A DNA stretch of 64,000 bases from Hysterangium stoloniferum (GCA_015178975.1 WHVD01000012.1:682001-746000); one strand, 5' to 3'. Counted from the first letter of the stretch, positions 34,624 through 47,229 are shown. Notes: generated by a model from the letters alone, not told the origin. Numbers and translations are program-made.

Positions 34624-35187
34624 AAAGATTCTGTCATGTCATATCTTATATCCAACATGCCGACCCAAGATGATTGTCTTCTATATTCCCGGTCAGAAGA
34701 CCAAGCAAATTTCTGATAGTGAGACTGAGGGTAAGCACTTCAGACAAAGCTTGCATGAGCATAGCTAGCTAGCGTGACAGGCTAAACCCAGCTATTTACT
34801 AATTGGTATTTTTTTTATACAACGAGTTGGTGCATACTGTTGGGATACGAAGTAATCTATAACAATATACTCAGTCTCGTATAAAGTAAACGAAAGACTA
34901 TATTCTATAATTGCTAACCTATAACAATATACTAATAAGAAATCAGTATCAGTTATGAAGCATTAATTCTAGAATATCTACTAACCTCAGTCTCGTATAA
35001 AGTAAACGAAAGACTGAGGAAAACTTTTCTAACTCAGAAGTATAGCATATATAGAACTTTTGACACCGCATACCCATCCGGCAGTTGTGGACCGTAGTGG
35101 ACCTAAACACCGTCATGTGACACAGACGCGTCGCGCTAATATTCCAACACATACTAGCTAGCCTAACCCTGTTCTTGCTCTAGGACC
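34624..35187. other. 5' flank of X1; short internal direct repeats
   Basis: About 34,640-34,760 matches the 5' flank of X3 at 40,730-40,830. CTATAACAATATACT and CAGTCTCGTATAAAGTAAAC each occur twice about 65-135 bp apart. No gene recognised. Confidence 0.4.
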
Positions 35188-35345
35188 GCATCAGGGATTT
35201 GGGAATGTCTACACCCATTATGTAGCCTCCCTAGCCTCCCTAGCCTCCTTATATCTATAGTAAGCTTTTATACCGACTAGTAAATAGGGATCTCACGAAA
35301 GTAGTGTGTCTAGCCGAGCTAGCTAGCTCTCCTAGATGGCTCTAG
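35188..35345. repeat. Dispersed repeat R1, copy 2
   Basis: GCATCAGGGATTTGGGAATG... through CCGAGCTAGCTAGCTCTCC; other copies at 18,222-18,350 (inside the MITE) and 38,182-38,335. Contains a local GCCTCCCTA triplication. Confidence 0.75.
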
Positions 35346-35399
35346 ACAAAATAGACGACATACTTACTGGTCTTCCCACTTTCCTGATGTGTTATATCA

Positions 35400-35860
35400 C
35401 ATTGTAAAGTTTTATATTTAATAACTTATTTTTTATATTTACGAGGCATATTGCAAGTAAATAATAATATATAAAGTAACAAGTACACCATTGGTATTAT
35501 ATATAACCTCACCACTGCACCTTGACAGTGCTGCGCTGTCACTTACAACACCACAGTCCCTGAACTTCTTGAAAACAAAGTCCACCATCTCTTTGACCAG
35601 CAAGAATACAAAAATATGTAATCACACTACAAGCAACGAGACTACCAAGTATAGTTGGCAATCCGGAATACTCATAGTTCTCACATTACCACATATGGAT
35701 ATGTTTACCCGGTGACAAAAGATACAGCAACAATGCTGGCTCTTTCATCACATCATGTTCGGCCCAAGATATAAAATTAATCAATGTGGAAATGGAGCCG
35801 AATGGGAGGGTAGATAATATAAAATGACAAGAACGGAAGAAAAAGGGACAGTTTTACTTA
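35400..35860. repeat. Duplicated block Y, copy 1
   Basis: Matches about 41,025-41,560 by eye over several hundred bases (TATTTACGAGGCATATTGCA, AGTATAGTTGGCAATCCGGA, ACAGCAACAATGCTGGCTC). Part of an unrecognised minus-strand gene, damaged here. Confidence 0.65.
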
Positions 35861-36125
35861 AGGAGATTCGATTTAGGCCCTTTTACTTCCGCGTGGCATT
35901 TTCCACTGAAAATCGACGGTTGGTGAAGGGGTTAAGAACGGCACCAGGGGTTAAAATCTGGAAGACGGTGCAACGAGTCAGACTCGCAATCACTCGTGGG
36001 AGAAGCTGAATACGATGGATGAGCTGGGCAGGGTGAATGAATGACCTGAGGGGGGAGATTGGTTTCATGGAAGGACTAAATTACAGGAAGTGTATGATAA
36101 ATGAGGGGAGGAAATGATGTTCGCT

Positions 36126-37984
36126 CAATTAAAAGCAGAAAGAGCGTTTCCGACCCATCTATTGTCCTCTAGTATCGACGTGCAATGTGAGTTAGATAGG
36201 ACCGAAGGACCAGTGAACGGATTGGCGATGAGGAGCAAAAGGGAGTGCGAGTCACTTTTCAAACGTAAATAGTCTTTGAAATTGTGGGGGTGATGGTGAA
36301 AATCAAGTGGATCGAAATGTGAGAAAAAATCGACGAAAGCGTTTACTACACTTTCTGCCTGTATTTCTCTACAGGAAAATTCTGGATCGGGAGAAGCTGC
36401 TATGAGGGAGATGATGGTTTTTATTGTGCTGGCAAGACAATGGAACGTGGACCATGGGTGGGGTTGAATCGAAATATGACTAGAAGGGAAAGGTAAGTTA
36501 TGATATCAGTTGACAAAAGTGCATGTACAACGTGCCGTAGATATAAAGCAATGAATGAAGCAATTCGATTAATCTTCTTGGCGTGGTCTATCAGCGATAC
36601 CCTGTCCTCGAAGAACGTATTCACAGCACATCCTTTGCCCTGGAGGAAGTAGTCAAGCCCCCTATGTCGCGATGTAGCCCCAATTGTGGTATCTAGGGCG
36701 ATATCCAATAACGCCTCAGAGAGGATATGAAACCGTGAATCCTGTCGAGAACATGGTATAGAAACTTCCATTTGGGAGCATATAAAATAAGCATCTTTGT
36801 TGTAGGACCATCTTGAGTTGGATCTGGCATGGCTTGAGTCAGCTCGGTGAAGAATTCTGACAACATATCTTACTGTTGTTGCAGCCAGGATTCCAAGTAA
36901 TCATGAATAGCATTCAGCTCCTTGGATGATAGCTTGCGTAAATGGCGGACAAATTGTACGGTGTGTGTAAACGTGTAGGGAAGGGAATCATAGTCCCGTT
37001 CCCACGAGCCAGTGAGATATCGAGCGAGAATTACAATGAAATTGGATAGAACCTCGTCATAATGAATATGCAAGGGTGCACTAATCAGATTTCGATATAG
37101 TGCTGACATAATTTCGGGCGACACATCATCCTCCTGGGAACAACGGAATGCCTCACCTAGCCATTCTAAAATAATTTGGATGGAATGATGGCCTCGGAAT
37201 CCATCAGGGATCACAGTGATCCTGCCAAAAACGTTGGATGCTCGTTTCCGAATATAAACTGGGTAGGATGGCCTGCGAAGATGTTCAAAAGGATTGGCGA
37301 TAAATTCTGGTAATAGATGGCAACTCATACCGCATTAGATCGGCTGTCTCTTGCAAGATTATTCCAAGGTTTTGCGCGGACGGACGTTTGTAATGTCCAA
37401 TATGTCCATAAAGCGGCCAACAATTCACAATTTGCCTATAAAACGATAGCTTGACTAACAACACCGCAACCTTTGAGTGATAAAGGATTGTCCTGCCGAC
37501 TCGTTCCAGAGCAAGTCCACAAAAATACCCCGGTCCAATCTCAACTTCTGGGTCAGGATTCGTTCCGCTAGTACCCCAGTCAAAGTTTAGGTTCCTATTG
37601 GATCTAGAGATAATAAACACTGGCGGATAGTGGCATGTCGCCTGACCTCGGCACTGTGGAAATCAGGTATTTGGTGACTTCAATGAATAGATGACCCACA
37701 ATTTCGCCTATCCAAATGGAAATCTGTTCTTCAGACAGCTGGATATGGCCAATATAATCAATCCCCTGTAGGCATAAATCATGGCCTGGTTCGTCACAAC
37801 CCCATAGTTCATGGAGAATTTTGTAAGCCTTCACTCCTTTCATGAAGTTTTCATTGCTCAGCTGAGATTCGACAATTGTTACTGCTGAAGGGGAAACCGT
37901 AGGGAATAACCCTGCAACGCCGGCCATACGAGTTATCTCATCCACCTCGTAGGTATTTGACACGGAATCGGTAGTGATAGGCAT
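36126..37984 (-). CDS. Family X gene, copy X2 (best preserved)
   Basis: Same gene family as X1. The N-terminal exon runs from 37984 to 37700 (MPITTDSVSNTYEV..., HELWGCDEPGHDLCLQGIDY, SEEQISIWIGEI). Intron 37699-37654 follows, then an exon starting CRGQATCHYPP and continuing FIISRSNRNLNFDWG to RTILYHSKVAVLLVKLS. A 57-bp intron (GTATGAG...TTCGCAG) leads to RPSYPVYIRKRASNVFGR and ILEWLGEAFRCS. Then an intron with GTAAGA leads to SQMEVSIPCSRQDSRFHIL and DYFLQGKG. The C-terminal part ends ILEDNRWVGNALSAFN with stop at 36126-36128. No known domain. The upstream frame seen in X1 is closed by a TAG here, so the start may differ or be lost. Confidence 0.5.
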
Positions 37985-38181
37985 CAGTGCTTGGTTATCA
38001 ATAAACGAAAGGCCCTATGCCTCTGTTATAAGAAATTGGGTAACATGTACATCGCATTGCTATGAAACCTATTCCGGCTGTGTTCCTGTGCTAGGCCTTT
38101 GGCCTATCATAGTATACTTTGGCACAAATGCTAGGCAAGCCACAAATAATCCGAAGCACTTCTCAGGGCGGCAATGAGGAT

Positions 38182-38335
38182 AGCATCAGGGATTTGGGAA
38201 TGTCGATACCCATTATGTAGACTCCCTAGATCTATAGTGAGTTTTTATACCGACTAATAAATAGGGATCTCGCGAAAGTAGTGTGTCTAGCCGAGCTAGC
38301 TGGCTCTCCTAGATAGCTCTAGACAATATAGACGA
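38182..38335. repeat. Dispersed repeat R1, copy 3
   Basis: Matches 35,188-35,345 closely and 18,222-18,350 less closely, including GGGATCTCGCGAAAGTAG and GTCTAGCCGAGCTAGC. Confidence 0.75.
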
Positions 38336-38354
38336 TCTTCCCACTTTCCTAATG

Positions 38355-38466
38355 AAGGGCGGCAATGAGTTAAGGGCGTCAATGAAGATTAAGGGCGTCA
38401 ACGAGGATTAAGGGCGGCAATGAGGATTAAGGGCGGCAATGAGGATTAAGGGCGGCAATGAGGATA
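38355..38466. repeat. Minisatellite, 19-bp unit, about 6 copies
   Basis: Unit AAGGGCGGCAATGAGGATT; the last three copies are nearly perfect and earlier copies have GGCGTC variants. Followed by a purine-rich stretch shared with block W. Confidence 0.85.
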
Positions 38467-38660
38467 AGTTGAAGGTGAAGACGAGGGTCAGTCAAAAGTG
38501 AAAGTGAAAGTAAAGGCAAAGAGCAGAGGCAGAGACAGGGTGGTCGAAGCATGAGGATAACTCGAAAGCGAAGTTGAAGGTGAAGGTGAAGACGAAGGAG
38601 AGGGCGTGAAGACAGGACAACTTATAAGTATGTGGTTGCAATATTACTATGGCTAATCGA
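38467..38660. repeat. Block W, partial copy 1
   Basis: Purine-rich (GAAGGTGAAGACGAGGGTC...) sequence matching 41,575-41,790 and 58,265-58,470. Confidence 0.6.
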
Positions 38661-38706
38661 GACAGCAACTGTAGAGAAGATATATACCATAATGTGCATG
38701 CTAATT

Positions 38707-40427
38707 CTAATGGTAAATGAGCGGAGGAAATGGACGCTTAATGGACGCAGAAAGAGTGTTCCCGACCCATTCATTGTCCTCCAGTATCGACATGCAAGAC
38801 GAGTTAGATAGGACCGAAGGACCTGTGAACGTATTGGCGACGAGGAATAAGAGTGAGTGCGGGTCACTTTTCAAACGTGAAAAGGATCTGAAATCGTAGG
38901 CGAAAATCAAGTGGATCGAGATGTGAGAAAAAATCGACGAAAGTCTTTACCACATTTTCTGCCTGTACTTCCCTACAGGAAAATTCTGGATCGGGAGAAG
39001 CTGCTATTGTGCTAGCAAGACAACTGAACATGAGCCCTTTGACGGGCTGAATCGAAATATGACTACAGGAAGGTAAGTTAAGATACCAGTTAACAAAAAT
39101 ATAAAACGTGCCGGAGATAGAAAGCAATAAACGAGGCAATTCGAGTAATCTTTTCGGCGTGGTCTATCAGCAATTCACTCTGTCCTCGAAGAAACCATTC
39201 ACAGTATATTCAATGCCCTGGAGGAACCAGTCACAGTCCCTAAATGGCGATATAGCCACAATCGTGGTATTTAGGGTGATATCCAATAACGCCTCAGAGA
39301 GGATATGAAACCGTGCATCCTGTCGAGAACATGGTGGAGGTTTTTCTTTGAGCAAGTATAAAGCAAGCATCTCTGTTGTAAAACCATCTTGAGTTGGATC
39401 TGGCATGTCTTGAGTCAGCTGGGTGTGACGAATCCTGACAACAGCTCTTACTGTTGTTGCAGCCAGGATTCCAAGTAACCATGAATAGCATTAAGCTCCT
39501 TGAATGATAGCTTACGGAAACGGTAGAGGTTAAACACCATATATGTAAGCATGTAGGGAAGGGAATCATAGTCTCGTTCCCACGAGCTGAGATATTGAGC
39601 GAGAATTACCAAGAAATTGGATAGAACCTCGTCAAAACGAAGATGCAAGGGTGCACTCGTCAGATCACACGATCCCGGAACGACGGAATGCAAGACCTAA
39701 CCATTCTAAAATAATTTGGATGCAATCATTGCCTCGGTATCCATCAGGGATCCCCCAAAAACGTTGGATGCTCGTTTTCAAATACAAAGTGGGTACCATG
39801 GTCTGCGAAAATGTTCCATGTTTAAAGGGTTGGTGATAAATTCGTATAATAGAATGGAACCCGTACTCCATTAGATCAGCGGTCTCTTGCAAGGTTACTC
39901 CAAGCCTGAGCTCGGATGCAGGTTTGTAAAGTCGTCTATATTCATAAAGCGGCCAACGATTCACAATTAGCCTATAAATCAATAGCTTGGCTAACAACAA
40001 CGAAACCTTTGAGTGACAAAGGATTGTCCTGCCCACTCGTTCCAGAGCGACTCCACAGGATTACCCCGGTCCAATCTCAACTTCTGGGCCAGTATTCGTT
40101 TCGCTAGCACCCCAATCAAAGTTTGGGTTCCTATTGGCTCTAGAGCCGTCTGGGATAATAAGCACCTCTGGCGGATAGTGGCATGTCGCTTGACCTCGGC
40201 ACTGGGGAATTCAGGTATTGGATAAGTGAATAATGATAATCATGAATTTCAATGAATAGATGACCCACAATTTTGCCTATCCAAATGAAAATCTGTTCTT
40301 CAGACAGCTGGATATGACCAATATAATCAGCATCCTGTAGGCATAAGTCATGGCTTGGTTCGTCGCAACCCCACTGTTCACGGAGCATTGTGTGAGCCTT
40401 CGCCGCTCTCTTGATTTCATCGCTCAC
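38707..40427 (-). pseudogene. Family X gene, copy X3, deleted
   Basis: Retains LREQWGCDEPSHDLCLQDADY (40,427-40,300), RTILCHSKVSLLLAKL and ETADLMEYG (40,036-39,850), a shortened IPDGYRGNDCIQIILEWLG exon, LSNFLVILAQYLSSWERDYD, CREVQAENVVKTFVDFFSH and MSILEDNEWVGN. About 70 bp is missing between the ILEWLG and TSAPLHL parts (near 39,665). A one-base loss removes the normal stop, so the frame runs on to 38,707. Several other frame breaks. Confidence 0.65.
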
Positions 40428-41024
40428 CTCAGAATCAGCAGTTGTTACTGCTGCTGAGGGGAAACCGTAGGGGGGAACCCTGCAACGTCAGCCATACGAG
40501 TTATCCCGTCCACCCCGTCGGTATTTGGCAGGGATTCGGTAGTGATGGGCATCAGTACTTGGTTATCAATAAACAACAAGTGATATGCCTCTGTCATAAG
40601 CAATTGGGTAACGTGTGCATCGCATTGCGATGAAACCTATTCCGGCTGTTTTGCTGTGCTAGGCAAGCCAGACATAATCCGAAGCACTTCTCATTTACAC
40701 ATATTGTCTGAACCAGAAATACCATCGTCATGTCTTATCCTATATCCACCATGCCGACTCAAGATGATCCTCCTCTATATTTCCGGTTAGAAGAACAAGC
40801 AAATTTCTGCTAGTGAGGCTGAGGATAAGCACTTCAAACACAGCATGGATCAGGAAATTGTGAAATGTGTACATTCCCTACCTAGCTAGTATATCAGGTA
40901 AAGCCCAGCTATTTACTAAGTAGTATTTTTTTTTTACAATGAGTTGGTGTAGACTAGCCATCTCATGTGTCTGCTAGCTAGCCTAACCTCGTTCGAGGTA
41001 CTCTAGGACTGCTATATGACATTT

Positions 41025-41560
41025 TGAATAGTTTTATATTTAATAATTTATCTTTTATATTTACGAGCCATATTGCAAGTAAACAATACTATATAAAGTA
41101 ACAAGCACATTATGGATAATCTCACAGCTACACCCTGACAGCGCTGCGGTGTCACTTAGAACACCACGGCCGCTGAACTTCTTGAAAACAAAGTCCTCCA
41201 TCTGACCGACACTATCCACCATCCCCTGACCCTTTGACGAGCAAGAATATAAAAATATGTAATGACGGTTCACATCATAGACAACGAGACTCCCCAGTAT
41301 AGTTGGCAATCCGGAATGCTCATAGTTCTTTCAATAAAACTTCCATCATCTCGCCTGTGTGCTGATTTTCAGCGCCTGCTGCCCTTCTGAGCCCGCATTA
41401 CCACATATGTTACCCGGTGACAAAGGATACAGCAACAATGCTGGCTCTTTCATCACATCAGGTTCGGCTCAAGATATAAAATACATAAATGAAGAAATTT
41501 TAACTACCCCTATAGAGAATGTGGAAATGGAGCCGAAGGGGAGGGTGGAGATAATATGAC
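41025..41560 (-). repeat. Duplicated block Y, copy 2
   Basis: Better copy of 35,400-35,860. An 82-codon minus-strand frame (41061-41309; GSLVVYDVNRHYIFLYSCSSK, QMEDFVFKKFSGRGV) may be the end of a real but unrecognised protein. Confidence 0.5.
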
Positions 41561-42045
41561 GATGAGAACGGCAATGAGGATAAGTTGAAGGTGAAGACGA
41601 GGGTCAGTCAAAAGTGAAAGTGAAAGTGAAGGTAAAGGCAGAGACAAGGTAGTCAAAGTATGAGGGTGACTCAAAAGCGAAGTTGAAGGTGAAGGTGAGA
41701 CGAAGGTGAGGCCATGAAGACAGGACAATTTATAAGTTTTACGTGACTCCAACGTTACTATGGATAATCGAGACAGCAAATGTCCCGCCTCGTCCAGCTC
41801 AAAAACTGTGGTTCCGTGCCTCGCGCTCGTGGATGTAGTCCGTAAAGGCGTACGCGCGAATGCCGCCGCCAAACAATTCGGAGGGAACTTTGGCGACGTT
41901 GTCGGGTGTCCCCTCCACTGTACCTGGACACGCAGAATATCATAGGCGCTGCGGCGGGGTTAAGCAGGGAGAGGAGGGATAGCAGGGCCGTGAGCTGGGA
42001 AGAGGTGGCATAGTAGTGTGGGTTGGACATGCGTGTTGCAGCCAT
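41561..42045 (-). other. Duplicated block W, copy 2, with unrecognised coding trace
   Basis: Matches 58,200-58,660 by eye. In one minus-strand frame the two copies share SELFGGGIRAY followed by FTD-IHEREAR-HSF, which looks protein-like. Other frames are also open, so the true frame is uncertain. The strand complementary to the GA-rich part is C/T-rich low complexity. Confidence 0.45.
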
Positions 42046-43627
42046 GAGGTGTATGCGTCAATAGAGCTCTACATTATGCATAATATTCCAAGGACAAACA
42101 AGATACGTTCAATTTGTGGTATGATGGTATATGGCTGGGCAAGACTCACCAGGAAGCCAATACATCCACCCAGCCTGTCTCTCGAACCTAAATCCGGACT
42201 TAAATCTAGTTCCACGCCCCTCTTGTCATTTCTCTTTCCGCCACACGGTCAATCACATCCACGAAGACGCGGTTCGAGACCGCGATTATCCAGCGTCGGC
42301 CTCCCCGTCCTTTTACCGGCAATGTTTCCATAAATAGCGAAAATCGGCAAGTGGGTGAGCAAAAGTAGCTGGAGCTGATAGCTGTGCAGTCGCAGAAGGT
42401 CCTACGGCGGCCAGCAGGAGCATTGCGTCGAGACGTAAAGGTGGCAGGGTGGGGGCGGGATGAAAGGCTGTAGAGAACTATGGGAGACGTTCCATGATGC
42501 TGGTGGTAGTCCTGGCACTATCGTGATACTTGAAAGAGAATCAGGGTATATTTTTATCATAAGTCGTAAAGCAACAGCGCGGCTGGCTGAGATTCGGTTG
42601 TATGGCGGCGATATGTTGCGTAAAGGTGCCGTACGGACTGCATGGGCGATGGATGATGTGAGAGACGGTTATCAATGCATCAAAGCACACCTAAAACTTC
42701 CAGCCATGCTTGTTCCAATGAGAAAACGTCCAACCACAGAGAGAAAGCAACGAAGATGAAGGTGTCACGAACGACGAGGTGATTAGGAAGGATGTTTGGT
42801 CAGCCCGCGGCGATCTCGGATTGCTTGCAGGTTGAGTGTGCTCTTAGCAGTGATGGTGGAAGGTAAATTCTTAGTAATATAATGTGGGAATGTATAAACG
42901 GAGAGATAATGTAACGTGCCGACTAATGAACCAACGAGTGATGAATGTGAACAGCCCCCAGTCGATAAGAGGGCTGCCCAAGGAGAAGAGCACTGTGACC
43001 AGAATCACGTTGAAATAACATACCGAAGGATGTATGAGGACAAGATGACAGGATGACGGATGAAATGGGCTGATAGGAAGCAATGTCACGAAGAAGCGCG
43101 GCTTGAGTGAGTGACTTGGGCATTGGACGTGTTCCGGTGAGTCAAACGAGATGGATGAATTAAAAACACTTGCGAAATATAAACAAAAATTTTCCTGCAT
43201 CAATTGTGAATGGCCAAGGTGGTTGATGAAGAGCGGATGGTTGCACAGTGAGGAACAGAGGGCAAATTGAGATCATGAATAAATAACAATGTGACGCTAC
43301 AAATGTTAATAGATGTCATATAAACCATAAGAGTGGATAACTAAATGGAAGAGTAAAGCATAGTAAGCATAGCGATCGAAAGGCTGAGGAAATGAACATA
43401 CCAGAACAGTGCCAGTCATGAAGATAGATGCCTGGTTGTCTCACACAAATTTTAGTGTCCAGAGACCTTGGGATGGCTACGATTATCCAGGGCTATATTC
43501 CTTAAAACTTAGCGTAGGAGCATTGGCATGAAATTTGACATGATATTCTCGTCAAGGAGAAGTATATACACTCTCTAATTTACCTTACAGAGCGAAATCT
43601 TCCGTAGTCCATCATTAAAGTCTCCAC
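42046..43627. other. No recognised gene
   Basis: Open frames at 42016-42333, 42460-42759 (plus) and 42871-43203 (minus) show no known domain or splice context. Composition is host-like with normal CpG. Confidence 0.35.
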
Positions 43628-44055
43628 TGCAATTTTCTGGAAGGACGCTCTTCATCGGACCGAACCTGAGACCAAAGCAAAGACAACAGAATAGACCATT
43701 GCTCTCGGCACCTGTAGCTCGGGATCTTCCACTTCTTTGGCCAGACTAACTGTCATTCCAATGGCCACGTCTGTGTACGCTGGTGGCAATAAACCTAGGT
43801 AAACAAAACATCGAATCTAGACGTATTACCACACCTATGAAGAAACTGAGGCCCTCTAGCCACTAGGATAGTGTGCCGTCATAGTAACCCAGAGCGAATC
43901 CCGCGGAATGCCTCCCTTGTCTAACCTTCGGTGATAGAGAAATCAATCTATTGAATATATTATATCAAAACCATCATGTGAGATTAATAGAATAGGACAT
44001 CGTGGGGAGAACTCGCCTCACTCGAATCCAGTCCACCATGCACAAATGGTCCATA
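43628..44055 (-). pseudogene. Permease fragment (exons 11-13), copy 2
   Basis: Same part of the permease gene as 29,798-30,205: exon 11 (ACCATTTGTGCATGGTGG), exon 12 with SFFIG, and exon 13 cut after VSG. Exon 12 keeps features closer to the intact gene than copy 1 does. Truncation points match copy 1, so the block was duplicated after truncation. Confidence 0.85.
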
Positions 44056-45290
44056 CCCTGTGAATCGTCGGAAAATATGAAGCCAAAGCACGCACATCTA
44101 CCATGGGAAAATATGTGTTCCTAAGCATACATACAGATCCCAGGCCGAATTCTCCAGGTGACGAATCAATGCCAAATAAGTATCAATCTCAACGACTGCC
44201 GCCGGGGTATGACTGCCATCGTGTCTCCTAGCTTTGCAATCACCACGGTATCCAGTAACTTATACATGAACATTGCAGTGCTTCGAAGGCATATGTGGTC
44301 AGTGCGGCCAGCCTCGTTCAGGTGACCAATTTGCTGAAATTCAAAAAATGGGACGGAGGCCAAGTCTACTATAGCCAGCGTCAAGACATCTTTGTGCTCT
44401 CAAAAATTGCAATCCCTCAGTGTCCATGGCTACACCGTTCCCTTAGCCGGATATAAGAAAGCCTCTGTTGAGAAGTGTCAGGGAAATGTACAATAGCTGG
44501 TGAGTTTAGCCAGGATGTCTAGCAACGCGACAGTTGATAATATCGTTGAGGTGGGATATTGCAATAGCCATAAAATCTCGGAGTGCTCGTTAGCATCCGT
44601 AGGTTCCAGATAGCAGGTGGTGCCTTCTGGCTTGACTAGAAATGAAAATATCTGCGCCCCCCCGGTCCAGCTTGGGATTCCATGCATTTACTGTAAAGGG
44701 AGGGTCAGTGTTATTTCCATACCTCTAGAAAGTCCGATACACACTTTGACGACTGGAAGATGCCATCAATGCTGAAGTACTTCGATGGATAGGGTTTAGG
44801 GTGAGATAGACAATCACACGTTGGAGCGCAAGAAAAATTCAAAGGCCTACCTCCTACCTCAGGCTTCAGCATGGTATTGAGAATTTCCTTAATGTTTTTG
44901 ATAGCCTCTTCGGGAGTATCTCCAACGCCTTCAGCTTTTCTTTCCGTTATTCAGGGGATGACGTGCCTAAAATGATTGGGTTGGTCCGGAGGTGATGCAA
45001 TCAATGTGAGTGCTGGAAAGACACGAGAGTAAGGGGACAAGTCCGAGGTCTACTCACGCTAGGCTTCATCACCTCCCATGGGAGCGGGAATGCTGGGATG
45101 GTGGTACCCATCTCTGGTTGTACAGTCAATCTGTATTCTGTATTCTGTATGCTCTGTGGGATATATATGGATGATCACTAACCATGTCTCCCTGTCATTT
45201 TATTTATTGATACCGGGTATACAAATGGATAGCCGATTAATTTTAGTGATTGCCGCTACAATGAAATTCACCGGACTGCTGATCCGATCA
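43628..45290 (-). repeat. Duplicated block, copy 2 (permease exons plus unknown gene)
   Basis: Counterpart of 29,765-31,335. Minus-strand conserved frames at 44166-44384 (FQQIGHLNEA...KLGDTMAVIP) and, further upstream, MGTTIPAFPLPWEVMKPS at about 45,110-45,056 followed by GTGAGT, and EGVGDTPEEAIKNIKEILNT near 44,930-44,870. Likely the better copy of an unrecognised intron-bearing gene, but frame breaks remain. Confidence 0.7.
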
Positions 45291-45600
45291 ATATAAGATT
45301 AGATAATCAAAGGTTCGTATTTCTTGTGTTTTTTCAAGTATTTAGTAAAGAGGATGTAAAATTTCTTGCACTAATATATGAAATAAATTGCCCTTGAGAT
45401 TGGTTTGCCAACTTTCAATGAAATTATCGGCATTTATTACTGGTAATATAATATGATATTAGCAAAGGTTCCCGACGACTCCATCACATTCCAGTGTAAC
45501 GAGTCAGCGGCTCACCAATGCTATGTTGCAACTCGATATCCCGTATCCGGAAATATTAATAAGTTAGTATTTATTTAGTATAAAATACTCGATATCATCG
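45291..45600. other. AT-rich spacer
   Basis: Nothing recognised. Confidence 0.4.
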
Positions 45601-46830
45601 CGAATAAATAGTATATTTATACCATAATGTGCATGCTAATTCTGATGGTAAATGAGGGGAGGTAATGTTCGGCTAATTGGACGCAGAAGGAGCGTTTTGA
45701 CCCATCCATTGTCCTCCAGTATCGACATGAAAACGAGTTAGATAGAAGCGAAGAACCAGTGAACGGATTGGCGATGGGGAGTAGGAAGGAGTGCGAGTCA
45801 CTTTTCAAACGTGAAAAGTAGAAATCGTCGGTGTGATCGCGACCCCATGGCCGGGTTGAGTCGAAATATGACTAGAAGGTAAAGGTAAGTTAAGATATCA
45901 GTTGAAAAAGTGCATGTACAAATGCCGTAGATAGAAAGAAATAAACGAGGCAATTCGAGTAATCTTCTTCGTGTGGTCTATCAGCAATACCCTGTCATCG
46001 AAGAATCTATTAACAGCCGCCTCTTTCCCGCAGAGGAACCAGTCAAGCCCCTTATGTCGCGATGTAGCCTTAATTGTGGTATCTAGGGCGATATCAAATA
46101 ACGCCTCAGAGAGGATATGAAACCGTTTCTAACATAATTTGCAATCATCGCCTCGGTATCCATCAGGGACCCAAGTGGTCCTACCAAAAACGTTGGATGC
46201 TTGTTTTCGAATACGAGGTGGATAGCATGGCCTATGAAGATATTCAATGTTTTAGAGGGTTGGCGATAAATTCGGATGATAGATGGCAACTTATACCGCA
46301 TTAGATCGGCTGTCTCTTGCAAGATTATTCCAAGGCCTTGCGCGGACGGAGGCTTGTGAAGTCGTCTATATCCATAAAGGGGCCTGGCGATAAATTCGGA
46401 TAATAGATGGCAACTTATACCGCATTAGATCGGCTGTCTCTTGCAAGATTATTCCAACGCCTTGCGCGGACGGAGGTTTGTAACGTCGTCTAGTTGTAAA
46501 AGGCTCCAGGGAATTCACAATTTTCCCATAAAACGACAGTTTCGCTAACAATCACAAAACCTTTGAGCGATAAAGGATTCTCCTGCCGACTCGTTCCAAA
46601 GCGAGTAAAAATATCCCGGTCCAATCTCAACGTCTGTGTCAGTATTCGTTCCGCTAGCCCCCCAGTCAAAATTTGGGTTCCTATTGGATCTAGAGCCTTC
46701 TGGAATAATAAACACGTCTGGCGGATAGTGGTATGTGCATCCTGTCGAGAACATAGTATGGAGACTTCCATTTGGGAATCTATAAAGTAAGCATCTCTGT
46801 TGTAGGACCATCTTGAGTTGGATCTGGCAT
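45601..46830 (-). pseudogene. Family X gene, copy X4, rearranged
   Basis: Pieces of family X in scrambled form: C-terminal part (45,617-45,800), a KINRIAS-type exon (45,900-46,130) joined to the middle exon after a large deletion, and a segment duplicated in tandem with a 124-bp period (46,263 and 46,387). A further NFDWGASGTNTDTDVEIGPG exon (46,600-46,710) is joined directly to the SQMEV-type exon. It cannot encode the family protein. Confidence 0.65.
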
Positions 46831-47229
46831 ACAGTAGCTACATATAAACTGGGGGTCCAGAGGCTAAAGCTGCAAAGGTAGTAATCTTTGGTCTGGAAAG
46901 ACACTAGCAAAAGGATTAAGCAGTATGAAAGGAAATAGTGCAACATGAAATGTTCGAGTGCGTTCAGAACGTATCAATTTGATGACTAATATATTTCTTT
47001 TCTGTCCATGTCTCATTCATTCAATCGCAGCTGGAAAATTAGCATCAATCCCATAGTACCATAATATAACGTCCAGGAATTTAAGTCAATGACTCAGGCA
47101 ATCAGGCAATCCAATGGCTTGTTAGCATGTGCAAATGCCTCGACGGTGTGACATAATAGATTTATTGGACAGTGACTAAACAAATCCTAATAACTTCATA
47201 TGCGGGGGAGATAGCAGACTGAGGTGTAA
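46831..47229. other. No recognised gene
   Basis: 3' flank of the membrane-protein gene; nothing coding recognised. Confidence 0.4.
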
